Assembly: GCF_000582685.1 (NCBI RefSeq)
Contig: NZ_KK073768.1
Span: 1,686,124-1,750,123 of the forward strand
Direction: 5' to 3'
DNA: 64,000 nucleotides
DNA from: [Scytonema hofmanni] UTEX 2349
Lineage (GTDB): Bacteria > Cyanobacteriota > Cyanobacteriia > Cyanobacteriales > Nostocaceae
Each line of letters starts with the position of its first letter. Within the stretch, counting starts at the first letter, position 1. Of the stretch, positions 45,096 to 52,602 are shown piece after piece. The translations under genes were made by a program, and so were the position numbers. The notes under the pieces are model-generated. The model was not told where the DNA came from and searched no databases. It saw only the letters and a program-made list of their open reading frames with translations.

Positions 45096-46766
45096 CTACT
45101 GCGAAACAAATATTTTTGCCGTAAATGGCGCTATATCAGTAGTTAGAATATCTTCATCAACTTTCACAGAAGTTTCACTCAACCAATCTTGCCACGATTC
45201 AGCCGCTGGGAAGTTGGGGATTTGATATTCTACTAAATTTTGGTCAGAGAAATTTACAATAACGACGATGCGATCGCCTTGGGAATTCCAGCGAGTGTAA
45301 GCTAGCAATTTGGCTTCCGCATTTTCGTGGAAAAACTCAATATTATCGCTTTGCAAAGCTGGAGTTTGCTTGCGAAGGGCGATTAGTTTTTTGTAATATT
45401 CAAATAAATCGCGATTTTCGTTTCTTTCCAACAAAGCCCAGGCTATCTTTTTCGGCTGAGTTACAGTTTGGCTTTTGCGTTTATGTTCACCAAACTCTTC
45501 ACCCATCCACAGCATCGGTATACCCATTGCTGTCATTAATAGTACAGCACCTAACTTGGCGCGGACAAATGCAGCTTCATCAAAAATGCCGCGATCGCCT
45601 AATTCTCTAAATATATGTTCGCGATCGTGAGTCGCTAAATAATTAATCACATTTATCGCAGTGGCATAACCTTGCTGTTTCGGGTCTAAAACCTCTTTCA
45701 GATGGTCTAATTCAAATGTTTCACCACAAAGGTGAGGAATCATAAAGTAGCGAAAACTTTCATGCCAACAAGCATCCAGGGGTCCTTCTGGCGTTGTTAT
45801 TTTGCTTGTATCGGGAATGTATTCGGCAATATTATAAAACGGTTTGGGTGCAGTATTCTTTTTTGATTGTTGAGCGAGCCAATCCAAAAATTCAAAGTTA
45901 GCTAATTGCCGCACTGCATCAAACCGAATTCCGTCAATGTGATACTCTTGAACCCAATAGCGCACCACATCCCCAACGTATTTCCAAGCAGGTTTAACGT
46001 CTAGCTTTTCGTCATAATTATCATAGTTAAATTCCGGTCCCCAATGATTGTTGGGGTCTTCCGGATAGTGCATGTGTTCGTAATACCAATAATTCCTATC
46101 AATCAACATTAGCGGGCATTCTTCATCTGTATGGTTGTAAATTCCATCCATGAAAACCCGAATATTTCGACTATGACACTCGTCAATAAATCGCTTTAAA
46201 TCTTCTGTTGATCCATAGCTTGATTCTGTTGCGAAAAAGTGCCGCACTTTGTAGCCCCAGTTATAATCGCCTGGATACTCATTTACTGGCATTAATTCTA
46301 TTGCATTAATTCCCAATTCGCGCAGATAATCTAACTTTTCAATGGCATCTACATATTTTCCACGTTTGTTATCGTCAACTTCGCCACCTGTAAAATCGGC
46401 AACGTGCATTTCATATATTACTAATTCATGATTTTCTGGCAATATTTTATCGTCGTGCTGCCAAACGTAAGTATCAACTATTCGCTGACCATCTTTTAGC
46501 TGCACTATACTGACTTTTTTTTCATCATCTACATCTGTGGCATAAGGGTCAATTACATCCACCCATTCATCTGGTTGAAAATTTGGGCTTTTGCTTTGAA
46601 CGCGGAATTTGTATTCATAAACACCGTCTTCTATTTCTACATTAGTACGAAAATAACCATCTTCGCCTTTTTGCATCGGAATCTCTTTCCAATCAGAAAA
46701 AGACCCAATTAAAGCTGCTTCTTTGTTACGAGGAGCAAACAAATTAAATTCAATTGAACTTGCCAT
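45096..46766 (-). CDS. GH13 alpha-amylase-family enzyme with CBM48
   Basis: 556 residues. N-terminal CBM48/E-set domain (EFNLFAPRNKEAALIGSFSD), then an (alpha/beta)8 barrel with ELMPVNEYPGDYNWGY, the nucleophile motif HIDGIRFDAVRQLANF, acid/base FYNIAEYIPD and NYLATHDREH, and a C-terminal beta domain. The architecture matches GlgB/TreZ-like and related maltooligosaccharide enzymes; I cannot choose between branching, debranching and trehalose-forming activity. A close paralogue lies at 52603-54261. It is transcribed in the same direction as the cyanophycinase gene upstream. Confidence 0.88.
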   Translation of the reverse strand: MASSIEFNLFAPRNKEAALIGSFSDWKEIPMQKGEDGYFRTNVEIEDGVYEYKFRVQSKSPNFQPDEWVDVIDPYATDVDDEKKVSIVQLKDGQRIVDTYVWQHDDKILPENHELVIYEMHVADFTGGEVDDNKRGKYVDAIEKLDYLRELGINAIELMPVNEYPGDYNWGYKVRHFFATESSYGSTEDLKRFIDECHSRNIRVFMDGIYNHTDEECPLMLIDRNYWYYEHMHYPEDPNNHWGPEFNYDNYDEKLDVKPAWKYVGDVVRYWVQEYHIDGIRFDAVRQLANFEFLDWLAQQSKKNTAPKPFYNIAEYIPDTSKITTPEGPLDACWHESFRYFMIPHLCGETFELDHLKEVLDPKQQGYATAINVINYLATHDREHIFRELGDRGIFDEAAFVRAKLGAVLLMTAMGIPMLWMGEEFGEHKRKSQTVTQPKKIAWALLERNENRDLFEYYKKLIALRKQTPALQSDNIEFFHENAEAKLLAYTRWNSQGDRIVVIVNFSDQNLVEYQIPNFPAAESWQDWLSETSVKVDEDILTTDIAPFTAKIFVSQ

Positions 46767-46898
46767 TTCTACCTTTTAAAATAATTATTTTGGTTCTATC
46801 AGATAAAATTATTGTGAATTATAAATTTATGTTAAGCTTCTTTCTAAAGTAATATTATGTCCGCTTAATTAACATTAATAAAAACATTGCAACCCTCC

Positions 46899-46926
46899 TA
46901 GAGACGTAGCACTGCTACGTCTTTGA
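46899..46926. repeat. Dispersed palindrome copy (GTAGC core)
   Basis: CTAGAGACGTAGCACTGCTA then CGTCTTTGAG; imperfect copy resembling that at 13293-13321, with the following GGGTTTTGG tract shared as well. The surrounding spacer 46767-47034 shows no gene. Confidence 0.75.
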
Positions 46927-47034
46927 GCGGGTTTTGGATTTTACGCATGTACCTTCTAAGGAGTGAAATCTGCTGTATAAGATCAACAAATTGACACTCC
47001 TCGCGATCTTCAAGAACGGGGCGCAAAATGTCAA

Positions 47035-47877
47035 TTAACCAACAGATACAGAAGCATCCGCCATAGATTTATTATCTAAAATCGGCTTGCGGTTTTTTAG
47101 GTCAAATTTATATCCATGTGGCAAAATGTGCAGCTTGGCTCCGCAAATCGCCAAAGGCTCATCTTTCAAAATGTCGTTAATGTTGCTATGTGTAGCCTCT
47201 GATTCATCGACAACGGTGACGCAACCTTGCCCAATTACTTCAAATTCGTTATCGGTAACAACCATTGCGGTATTCTCATCAATGCCGAATCCCAAATCGG
47301 CAGGCTCTATCAGCAAAGCTGAAATTAAGCGTCCCAAGCGTCCCCGTTGTGAGAAGTGCTGGTCAATCACCACCCCAGGCAAAAAGCCCATACCCGGTCC
47401 CATGTCCACAGCGTTAATCCGAGGATTTGTTTCTGAGTCGCCTTCCACAATCATAACATCTGGCATGACAGCGGCTCCAGCGCTTGTTCCACCAATGACA
47501 ATTCCTTCAGCGCAGCGTTTGTGAATTGCGGTATCAAGTTCAGTGTCTTTGAGGATGCTGATGATCCGCGCTTGATCCCCTCCAGTAAAAAATACCCCTG
47601 TAGCTTTGTCAACTGCTTCTAGCGCTGTTGATGAGGCAGCATCTTCACGAGCTTCGGTGTCAATTATCCTAACATTCTCTGCTCCCAGGCGCTCAAACAC
47701 TTTAATGTAATTTTCTCCTACTTCTCTTGGTAGTTCGGTTGCTGCTGTCATAATGACTATTCTGGCTTTTGTGCCACCAGCACGTCGCACAAACTCACGC
47801 AGGATCTGGCAATCGCCTTCTTTGTCTTCTGCACCGCCAATAATCACCAATTGCCGTTTGGTTTGGGTCGCCGCCAT
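47035..47877 (-). CDS. cphB: Cyanophycinase
   Basis: 280 residues, peptidase family S51. N-terminus RQLVIIGGAEDKEGDCQIL, then FFTGGDQARIISILKDTELD, the nucleophile elbow VIGGTSAGAAVMP with the catalytic Ser, and FLPGVVIDQHFSQRGRLGRL. It hydrolyses cyanophycin to beta-Asp-Arg dipeptides in the cytoplasm. The start codon agrees with family N-termini. It is divergent from the cphA2 gene, which lies 1.17 kb away across a repeat-rich spacer, a natural pairing of synthesis and breakdown. Confidence 0.96.
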   Translation of the reverse strand: MAATQTKRQLVIIGGAEDKEGDCQILREFVRRAGGTKARIVIMTAATELPREVGENYIKVFERLGAENVRIIDTEAREDAASSTALEAVDKATGVFFTGGDQARIISILKDTELDTAIHKRCAEGIVIGGTSAGAAVMPDVMIVEGDSETNPRINAVDMGPGMGFLPGVVIDQHFSQRGRLGRLISALLIEPADLGFGIDENTAMVVTDNEFEVIGQGCVTVVDESEATHSNINDILKDEPLAICGAKLHILPHGYKFDLKNRKPILDNKSMADASVSVG

Positions 47878-48046
47878 GATGCCTCCGGATTTTAAGTCTG
47901 TTATTTTTAATCAAACACGACAATTTAAACTAGAAAAACATCCATATGGTAGATTTAGATACAAAAGTTAGATATCAAATGTAGTAAATTTATTTTTATT
48001 ATGCTGCTCAAAGTTGAGAAAGCTGAGAATTTTGGTTTAATGAAAA

Positions 48047-48091
48047 ACATCTGACTGACGATTCGCATTCAGCGAATCGTCAGTCAGATGT
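48047..48091. other. Perfect 20-bp stem with 5-base loop
   Basis: ACATCTGACTGACGATTCGC (48047-48066), loop ATTCA, then GCGAATCGTCAGTCAGATGT (48072-48091). No poly-T follows directly, so it is not a classical terminator for either strand. It lies between cyanophycinase and a small gene, about 170 bases upstream of the cphB start. It may be an operator, a small-RNA hairpin or a short mobile palindrome; no second copy was noticed in this window. Confidence 0.9.
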
Positions 48092-48158
48092 GATAAGATG
48101 CACCTTAAATTGTGTAAAAAAGTTCTACATCTTTAGGTAGATTTATCAGCAAAAATGT

Positions 48159-48362
48159 CTACCTAATGGAACTACTAAAAAGCAAGCTGTTTAAAAAAGA
48201 ACGTGCCTCTTGCAGTGGGAGATGTCTGGGTTTGCCCTCGAATAAAATTTGGAACTCGTCGCTGTCTGCACCATCACCATAACCGGAAATAAGTTTGCGA
48301 TGAAATGCTTCTTCGGCAAGTTGTCGAATTTCATTTCTAAGAGCAGCTTTTGTGCCATTCAT
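48159..48362 (-). CDS. Small conserved-looking hypothetical protein
   Basis: 67 residues with a GGAGAC ribosome binding site ten bases before the ATG. It reads MNGTKAALRNEIRQLAEEAF, then HRKLISGYGDGADSDEFQI, GKPRHLPLQEARSFL. I recall similar short proteins in other filamentous cyanobacteria but cannot name one with a function. Charged, soluble, probably alpha-beta. Orientation is the same as cphB, so read-through between them is possible. Confidence 0.68.
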   Translation of the reverse strand: MNGTKAALRNEIRQLAEEAFHRKLISGYGDGADSDEFQILFEGKPRHLPLQEARSFLNSLLFSSSIR

Positions 48363-48464
48363 TCTCGGCTGTCTCCTAAATTTTTCTTTTATAGCTTATT
48401 AGTTATAAACAATATGAGATGTAAACTGCACCTTTCAAAGGTTATACATTTGGCAAAGCTTCAT

Positions 48465-48572
48465 GAAGAGGGGTAAAGGGGAAAGGGGAAAGGGGAAAAA
48501 TATCATGAGTGATTTAAGTAACTCTTTATTTCCATACCTTTACCCTTTACCCCTTCCCCTTTACCCCTCTTC
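48465..48572. repeat. Bipartite inverted-array cassette (AAAGGGG type)
   Basis: GAAGAGGGGTAAAGGGGAA (48465-48483) is the exact reverse complement of TTCCCCTTTACCCCTCTTC (48554-48572). Between them come further AAAGGGG heptamers on the left, an AT-rich spacer with ATCATGAGTGATTTAAG, and CTTTACC units on the right. Confidence 0.9.
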
Positions 48573-48744
48573 GATAAATACACCAATGTGCATTTACTTG
48601 GCGAAATAAATGGTCTATGCCCAGAGATAGTTTAAAAACTATGGTATAAACGATATGCTATGCTAGCAGAAATATTGAGTTTTCTTTTTGAGTTAAATAC
48701 AAGCGATACCTACTACTCGACCAACCCAAAAATGACGGGTAAAA

Positions 48745-48786
48745 GCAGGCAGGGGAAGCAGGGGAAGCAGGGGAAGCAAGGGAAGC
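48745..48786. repeat. GCAGGGGAA tandem repeat
   Basis: About four nine-base units of GCAGGGGAA (the last is GCAAGGGAA) in the spacer between the small gene and cphA2. An open frame through it (48660-48896) is a repeat artefact. The rest of 48573-49048 holds no gene that I can support. Confidence 0.8.
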
Positions 48787-49048
48787 TGTTCTTGAGAAAA
48801 GAATCTGATTTTCTTACCATAAACCCCGCAAAGTTTCTTTGGTGGATTACTACGGCAAGCGACGAAGCTCGCTCTCAAAACACGGTTAGCGAATAATTTT
48901 ATTACAATCAAACAGTCAGAAAGTTTAAGTAAACTCAGACGTTTATCATGAGTTAGGAAAAATGTAAATACCCAATTTGGGTGACGTGATTTATTGATAA
49001 CGCAGAAGTACTGAATTGAAGGGTGTTTAGCCAAGGATATATAAATCA

Positions 49049-50959
49049 ATGATTCAAGAGAAAACCACCGATGCAGTTCGCGTCAATGCCAGAAAAACAG
49101 ATGTTTTCGACGTTTTCAACTTCAAGCATTACATGGGAGCGAATCCGTATTTGGAAACAGGAGCGCTAGTATTTAGTTTTGCGCTGACAGAATATAAAGA
49201 GCCTTTGCCGATTGAAGACTATGTATCTGTTATTGGCATCCGCTACCCACAGATAAAAGAGCAAACATACATTTCCCATGCTGATTTATTTGCTCGTACC
49301 CTCGCAGAAGTCGGAAAACTGGATATGGGTTTGCACTTAAATCATTGGAGTGTAAAACCATACGCAGGTTACAAAAAAATCGGCGTGCAATCGCTGCACG
49401 AACGCACCACCAGATCCATACTGTACTTCGTTTGGGATTGGTTTGAAGCGATTACCCAAAAGGAAGATATTGTTTTTGAAGAGCAAATGCGATCGCTGCA
49501 AAACAGATTTCGCCAATCTGTTTATGGAGGTCCCACAGTCTACACCTTATTACGCACCGCATACGAAAAAGGTATTCCTACTTTCTATCTGTGGGAAGAA
49601 GGATTGATGCAATATGGCTACGGCAAAAAACAAGTTCGCGGTGTAGCTACCACATTTGATTGTGATGCTCATCTAGATTCGGACTTCAGCACCCGCAAAG
49701 ATGACTGCAAAGCATTTTTAAACACCTTAGGTTTCCCCGTACCTCAAGGCGATATCGTCACCACCGAAAGAGAAGCTTTAGGTGTAGCCAGAGAAATTGG
49801 CTACCCAGTAGCAATAAAACCTGTTGTCGGTCATAAAGGAATTGGCGTAACCGCTGATGTCCAAGACTCTAGAGAATTAGAAGCGGCTTTTGAGCGATCG
49901 CTCAAAGCGATCCCCGAAAACGAGCCAACACGGATCATCGTTGAGAAAAGCATCTCCGGTGCAGATTTTCGCTTATTGTGCGTCAATGGTAAATTTGTCG
50001 CTGCTACCGAACGTCGTCCCGCATCAGTTGTCGGTGATGGCAACTCGACCATTGCTGAGTTAATTCGCGATGAAAACCGCAAACCCGCTCGTTTGGATAC
50101 ACCTACTTCCCCAATGAGCAAAATTCAAAGCGATGAAGCGATGGAATTGTATTTAGACGAACAGCGTTTGTCATTGGACAGCGTAATCGAAAAAGATCGC
50201 ACAGTTTATCTTCGCAAAGTCGCCAATCTTTCGGCTGGAGGTGTGAGCATCGATGCTACGCGCACAATTCACGATGAGAATATTATATTGGCGCAAGATA
50301 TTGCCCAACACTTTCGCTTAACTTGCTTAGGCATTGATGTCATTACTCCAAGTCTCGACAAATCTTGGAAAGAAGGTAACTTTGCCATTTTAGAAATCAA
50401 CGCCGCACCTGGGATTTTAATGCATTTAAATCCTGCCGTTGGTGAAAGCGTTGATGTACCTTCTCATATTTTAGAAACCTTCTTTGAGTCGGGTACAGAT
50501 GCGAGAATACCAATTCTCACCTTTAATAAAATCACAGTTTCTGAACTTCAAGAAACCATTGACCATATTCTTTTGCAACACCCTGAGTGGACAATCGGTG
50601 CTGTTTGTCAAAATGCAGTTTTTTTGAATCGGTCGAAAAAAATCTTCAACAAGGATTACAACAGCAACATTTTAAGTTTGTTGCGTAATCCTAAACTTGA
50701 TTTACTCATCGCCGAATACGATGAAGAAACTTGGGAAAATGAAGGCATGTTTTACCAAGGAAGTAACTTGGTAGTTCTGAATGATCCCACAGAAATAGAG
50801 ATGATTCTGACACGAGATGTCTTCGATGGTTCGACTGTGGTGATTAAGAAAGGAGACACCGTTTCTATTCGTCGCAAAGGTTTGATTGAAGAGTACAACT
50901 TGGGAGTAGATGAACCGTTTACACGAGTTTATTTGAAAGAAATCGGCACAATTTTGTAA
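49049..50959 (+). CDS. cphA2: CphA2-type cyanophycin synthetase (short form)
   Basis: 636 residues, with AAGGA before the ATG. An N-terminal CphA-specific domain of about 200 residues leads to an ATP-grasp region (KDDCKAFLNTLGFPVPQG; VAIKPVVGHKGIGVTADV; IVEKSISGADFRLLCVNGK; FAILEINAAPGILMHLNPAV). Full-length CphA1 continues with a Mur-ligase-like domain containing a second ATP site; here only about 150 residues follow and there is no GTNGKTT-type P-loop. This matches CphA2, described in nitrogen-fixing cyanobacteria as polymerising beta-Asp-Arg dipeptides. Such a role suits its pairing with the divergent cyanophycinase gene. Confidence 0.88.
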   Translation: MIQEKTTDAVRVNARKTDVFDVFNFKHYMGANPYLETGALVFSFALTEYKEPLPIEDYVSVIGIRYPQIKEQTYISHADLFARTLAEVGKLDMGLHLNHWSVKPYAGYKKIGVQSLHERTTRSILYFVWDWFEAITQKEDIVFEEQMRSLQNRFRQSVYGGPTVYTLLRTAYEKGIPTFYLWEEGLMQYGYGKKQVRGVATTFDCDAHLDSDFSTRKDDCKAFLNTLGFPVPQGDIVTTEREALGVAREIGYPVAIKPVVGHKGIGVTADVQDSRELEAAFERSLKAIPENEPTRIIVEKSISGADFRLLCVNGKFVAATERRPASVVGDGNSTIAELIRDENRKPARLDTPTSPMSKIQSDEAMELYLDEQRLSLDSVIEKDRTVYLRKVANLSAGGVSIDATRTIHDENIILAQDIAQHFRLTCLGIDVITPSLDKSWKEGNFAILEINAAPGILMHLNPAVGESVDVPSHILETFFESGTDARIPILTFNKITVSELQETIDHILLQHPEWTIGAVCQNAVFLNRSKKIFNKDYNSNILSLLRNPKLDLLIAEYDEETWENEGMFYQGSNLVVLNDPTEIEMILTRDVFDGSTVVIKKGDTVSIRRKGLIEEYNLGVDEPFTRVYLKEIGTIL

Positions 50960-50973
50960 TTTCAATAAACCGT

Positions 50974-51138
50974 AGAGACGTTCCAATACGGTTCGGTTAA
51001 GCTAAAAAAACAAAAATTTGTAGGTTGGGTTGAGGAACGAAACCCAACATTTCCAAGGCTTTGTTGGGGTTTCACTTCGTTCAACCCAACCTACAATTTC
51101 TACAATTTCCCTTAACCGAACCGTATTGAGAGACGTTC
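50974..51138. mobile_element. MITE with 18-bp TIR and 10-bp target duplication, copy 2
   Basis: Element body 50984-51128, 145 bp. Perfect terminal repeats CAATACGGTTCGGTTAAG and CTTAACCGAACCGTATTG. The flanking 10-mers AGAGACGTTC (50974-50983) and AGAGACGTTC (51129-51138) are identical and come from a copy of the dispersed palindrome, whose right part continues to 51155: the element jumped into a palindrome. Its interior is a GTAGGTTGGGTTGAGG...CAACCCAACCTAC unit (51020-51094). No gene inside. Confidence 0.93.
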
Positions 51139-51206
51139 CGGCGGAACGTCTCTACAAATTTTGTTGCTATAGCAATTCTATTTCATTTGTGAAAATTGCA
51201 ACCCGC

Positions 51207-51239
51207 AGATCCCCGACTTCTTTAAGAAGTCGGGGATCT
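51207..51239. terminator. Bidirectional terminator palindrome
   Basis: AGATCCCCGACTTCTT-TAAGAAGTCGGGGATCT, a near-perfect stem of about 15 pairs, followed by TGTTTCTC on the right. It lies between the convergent cphA2 and DAHP synthase genes. Palindromes of this sequence occur widely in cyanobacteria as I recall, so it may be a dispersed repeat that has been recruited as a terminator. Confidence 0.7.
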
Positions 51240-51275
51240 TGTTTCTCATGAATGATTCAGGATTGCTATATCTTC

Positions 51276-52322
51276 TTACTTTAGCTTTGAATATGCCGCC
51301 AAAATAATTTGTTCTGTTTCTTCCCAGCCAATACATTTGTCAGTCACAGAAACCCCATATTTTAATTCTTGTGGTTGAGAAGAAATTGATTGACTTCCTT
51401 CATATAAATTCGATTCCAACATCATACCGACAATTGATGTATTGCCATCAACGATTTGTTGAATAACATTCTCTAAAACCTTAGGTTGCAATCTGTAGTC
51501 TTTATTTGAATTACCGTGACTACAGTCGATGACAATTCTCGGTGATAAACCTGCTGCTTTTAATTTATGTTCCACTTGTTGGACATTCGCAGCATCGTAA
51601 TTAGGTTGACCATTACCGCCACGTAAAATAACATGACCGTAGGCATTTCCTCTTGTTTGAAATATGCTAACTTGTCCTTTGTGATTAATTCCGAGAAAAT
51701 GGTGTGGACTTTTAGCTGATTCCAAGGCATTTAAAGCCACTTGAATATTACCATCAGTGCCGTTTTTGAAACCTACAGGCATGGAAAGTCCGCTTGCCAT
51801 TTCGCGGTGAGTTTGTGATTCTGTGGTGCGTGCGCCAATTGCCGACCAAGAAATCAATTCGCTAATGTACTGCGGTATAATCGGATCGAGCGCTTCTGTG
51901 CCGGCGGGTAATCCGAGTTCAGTAATTTGTAATAGTAGGCTACGTGCAATTTCTAAACCCTTTTCTACATGGAAAGAATCATCCATATCGGGATCGTTAA
52001 TTAATCCTTTCCATCCGACTGTTGTTCTGGGTTTTTCAAAGTAAACCCGCATGACTAGCAGGAGTTTATCTTGGACTTTCTCAGCTAGAGTTTTTAGTTT
52101 TTGGGAATAGGCGATCGCAGAAGAAGTATCATGAATTGAACAAGGACCAACTACGATGAATTTCCGCCTATCTTGAAAATCAAGAATATGTCCGATTTCT
52201 TGCCTAAATTTTAAAACAGTCTCTTCAGCCGACCTTGTTAAAGGTAATTTTGTCTTTAGATCATTTGGAGTCAATAAAACGTGGGAACTTTTAATGTTAG
52301 TGTTAAATAATTTGTTGTGCAT
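51276..52322 (-). CDS. 3-deoxy-7-phosphoheptulonate synthase (type I-alpha)
   Basis: 348 residues from the Met of MHNKLFNTNIKSSHVLLTP, which aligns with AroF/G/H-type N-termini. The frame is open to 52442, but that extension (FKDVPPERLYDD) is encoded by a dispersed palindrome and is not genuine. Family regions: FIVVGPCSIHDTSSAI, MRVYFEKPRTTVGWKGLIND, SAIGARTTESQTHREMASGL, GFKNGTDGNIQVALNALES, and IVIDCSHGNSNKDYRLQP. Same reaction as the enzyme at 40787, but the E. coli-like class, which is usually feedback regulated. Convergent with cphA2. Confidence 0.93.
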   Translation of the reverse strand: MHNKLFNTNIKSSHVLLTPNDLKTKLPLTRSAEETVLKFRQEIGHILDFQDRRKFIVVGPCSIHDTSSAIAYSQKLKTLAEKVQDKLLLVMRVYFEKPRTTVGWKGLINDPDMDDSFHVEKGLEIARSLLLQITELGLPAGTEALDPIIPQYISELISWSAIGARTTESQTHREMASGLSMPVGFKNGTDGNIQVALNALESAKSPHHFLGINHKGQVSIFQTRGNAYGHVILRGGNGQPNYDAANVQQVEHKLKAAGLSPRIVIDCSHGNSNKDYRLQPKVLENVIQQIVDGNTSIVGMMLESNLYEGSQSISSQPQELKYGVSVTDKCIGWEETEQIILAAYSKLK

Positions 52323-52385
52323 GAGGAATATTTCGTAATTTGTGCTACGTATTATGTTAGCAGTCATAAAAACACTGCAATCATC

Positions 52386-52414
52386 GTAGAGACGTTCCGG
52401 CGGAACGTCTTTAA
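52386..52414. repeat. Dispersed palindrome copy upstream of DAHP synthase
   Basis: GTAGAGACGTTCC-ggc-GGAACGTCTTTAA. When read in the aro direction it has an open frame and creates a false N-terminal extension. It lies 64 bases upstream of the chosen start. Confidence 0.85.
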
Positions 52415-52602
52415 AATATGTTCGGTAAACCAAACATGACATGAGAATCGAAATTCATATGGATATTTTAAAACAAAACTTATTTACAAATAAAAAATAT
52501 ATATCTTAATTCATTCACATATAAACAATATTTGTAATATAAATTAACAAAAAAAAGGAGAGAAATATTTCCCCCCTTTTTCCTTATTATCTGACTACCG
52601 CA

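Noticed and set aside
48660..48896. 78-residue frame upstream of cphA2
   Set aside because: It runs through the GCAGGGGAA repeat, has no family resemblance and poor initiation context.
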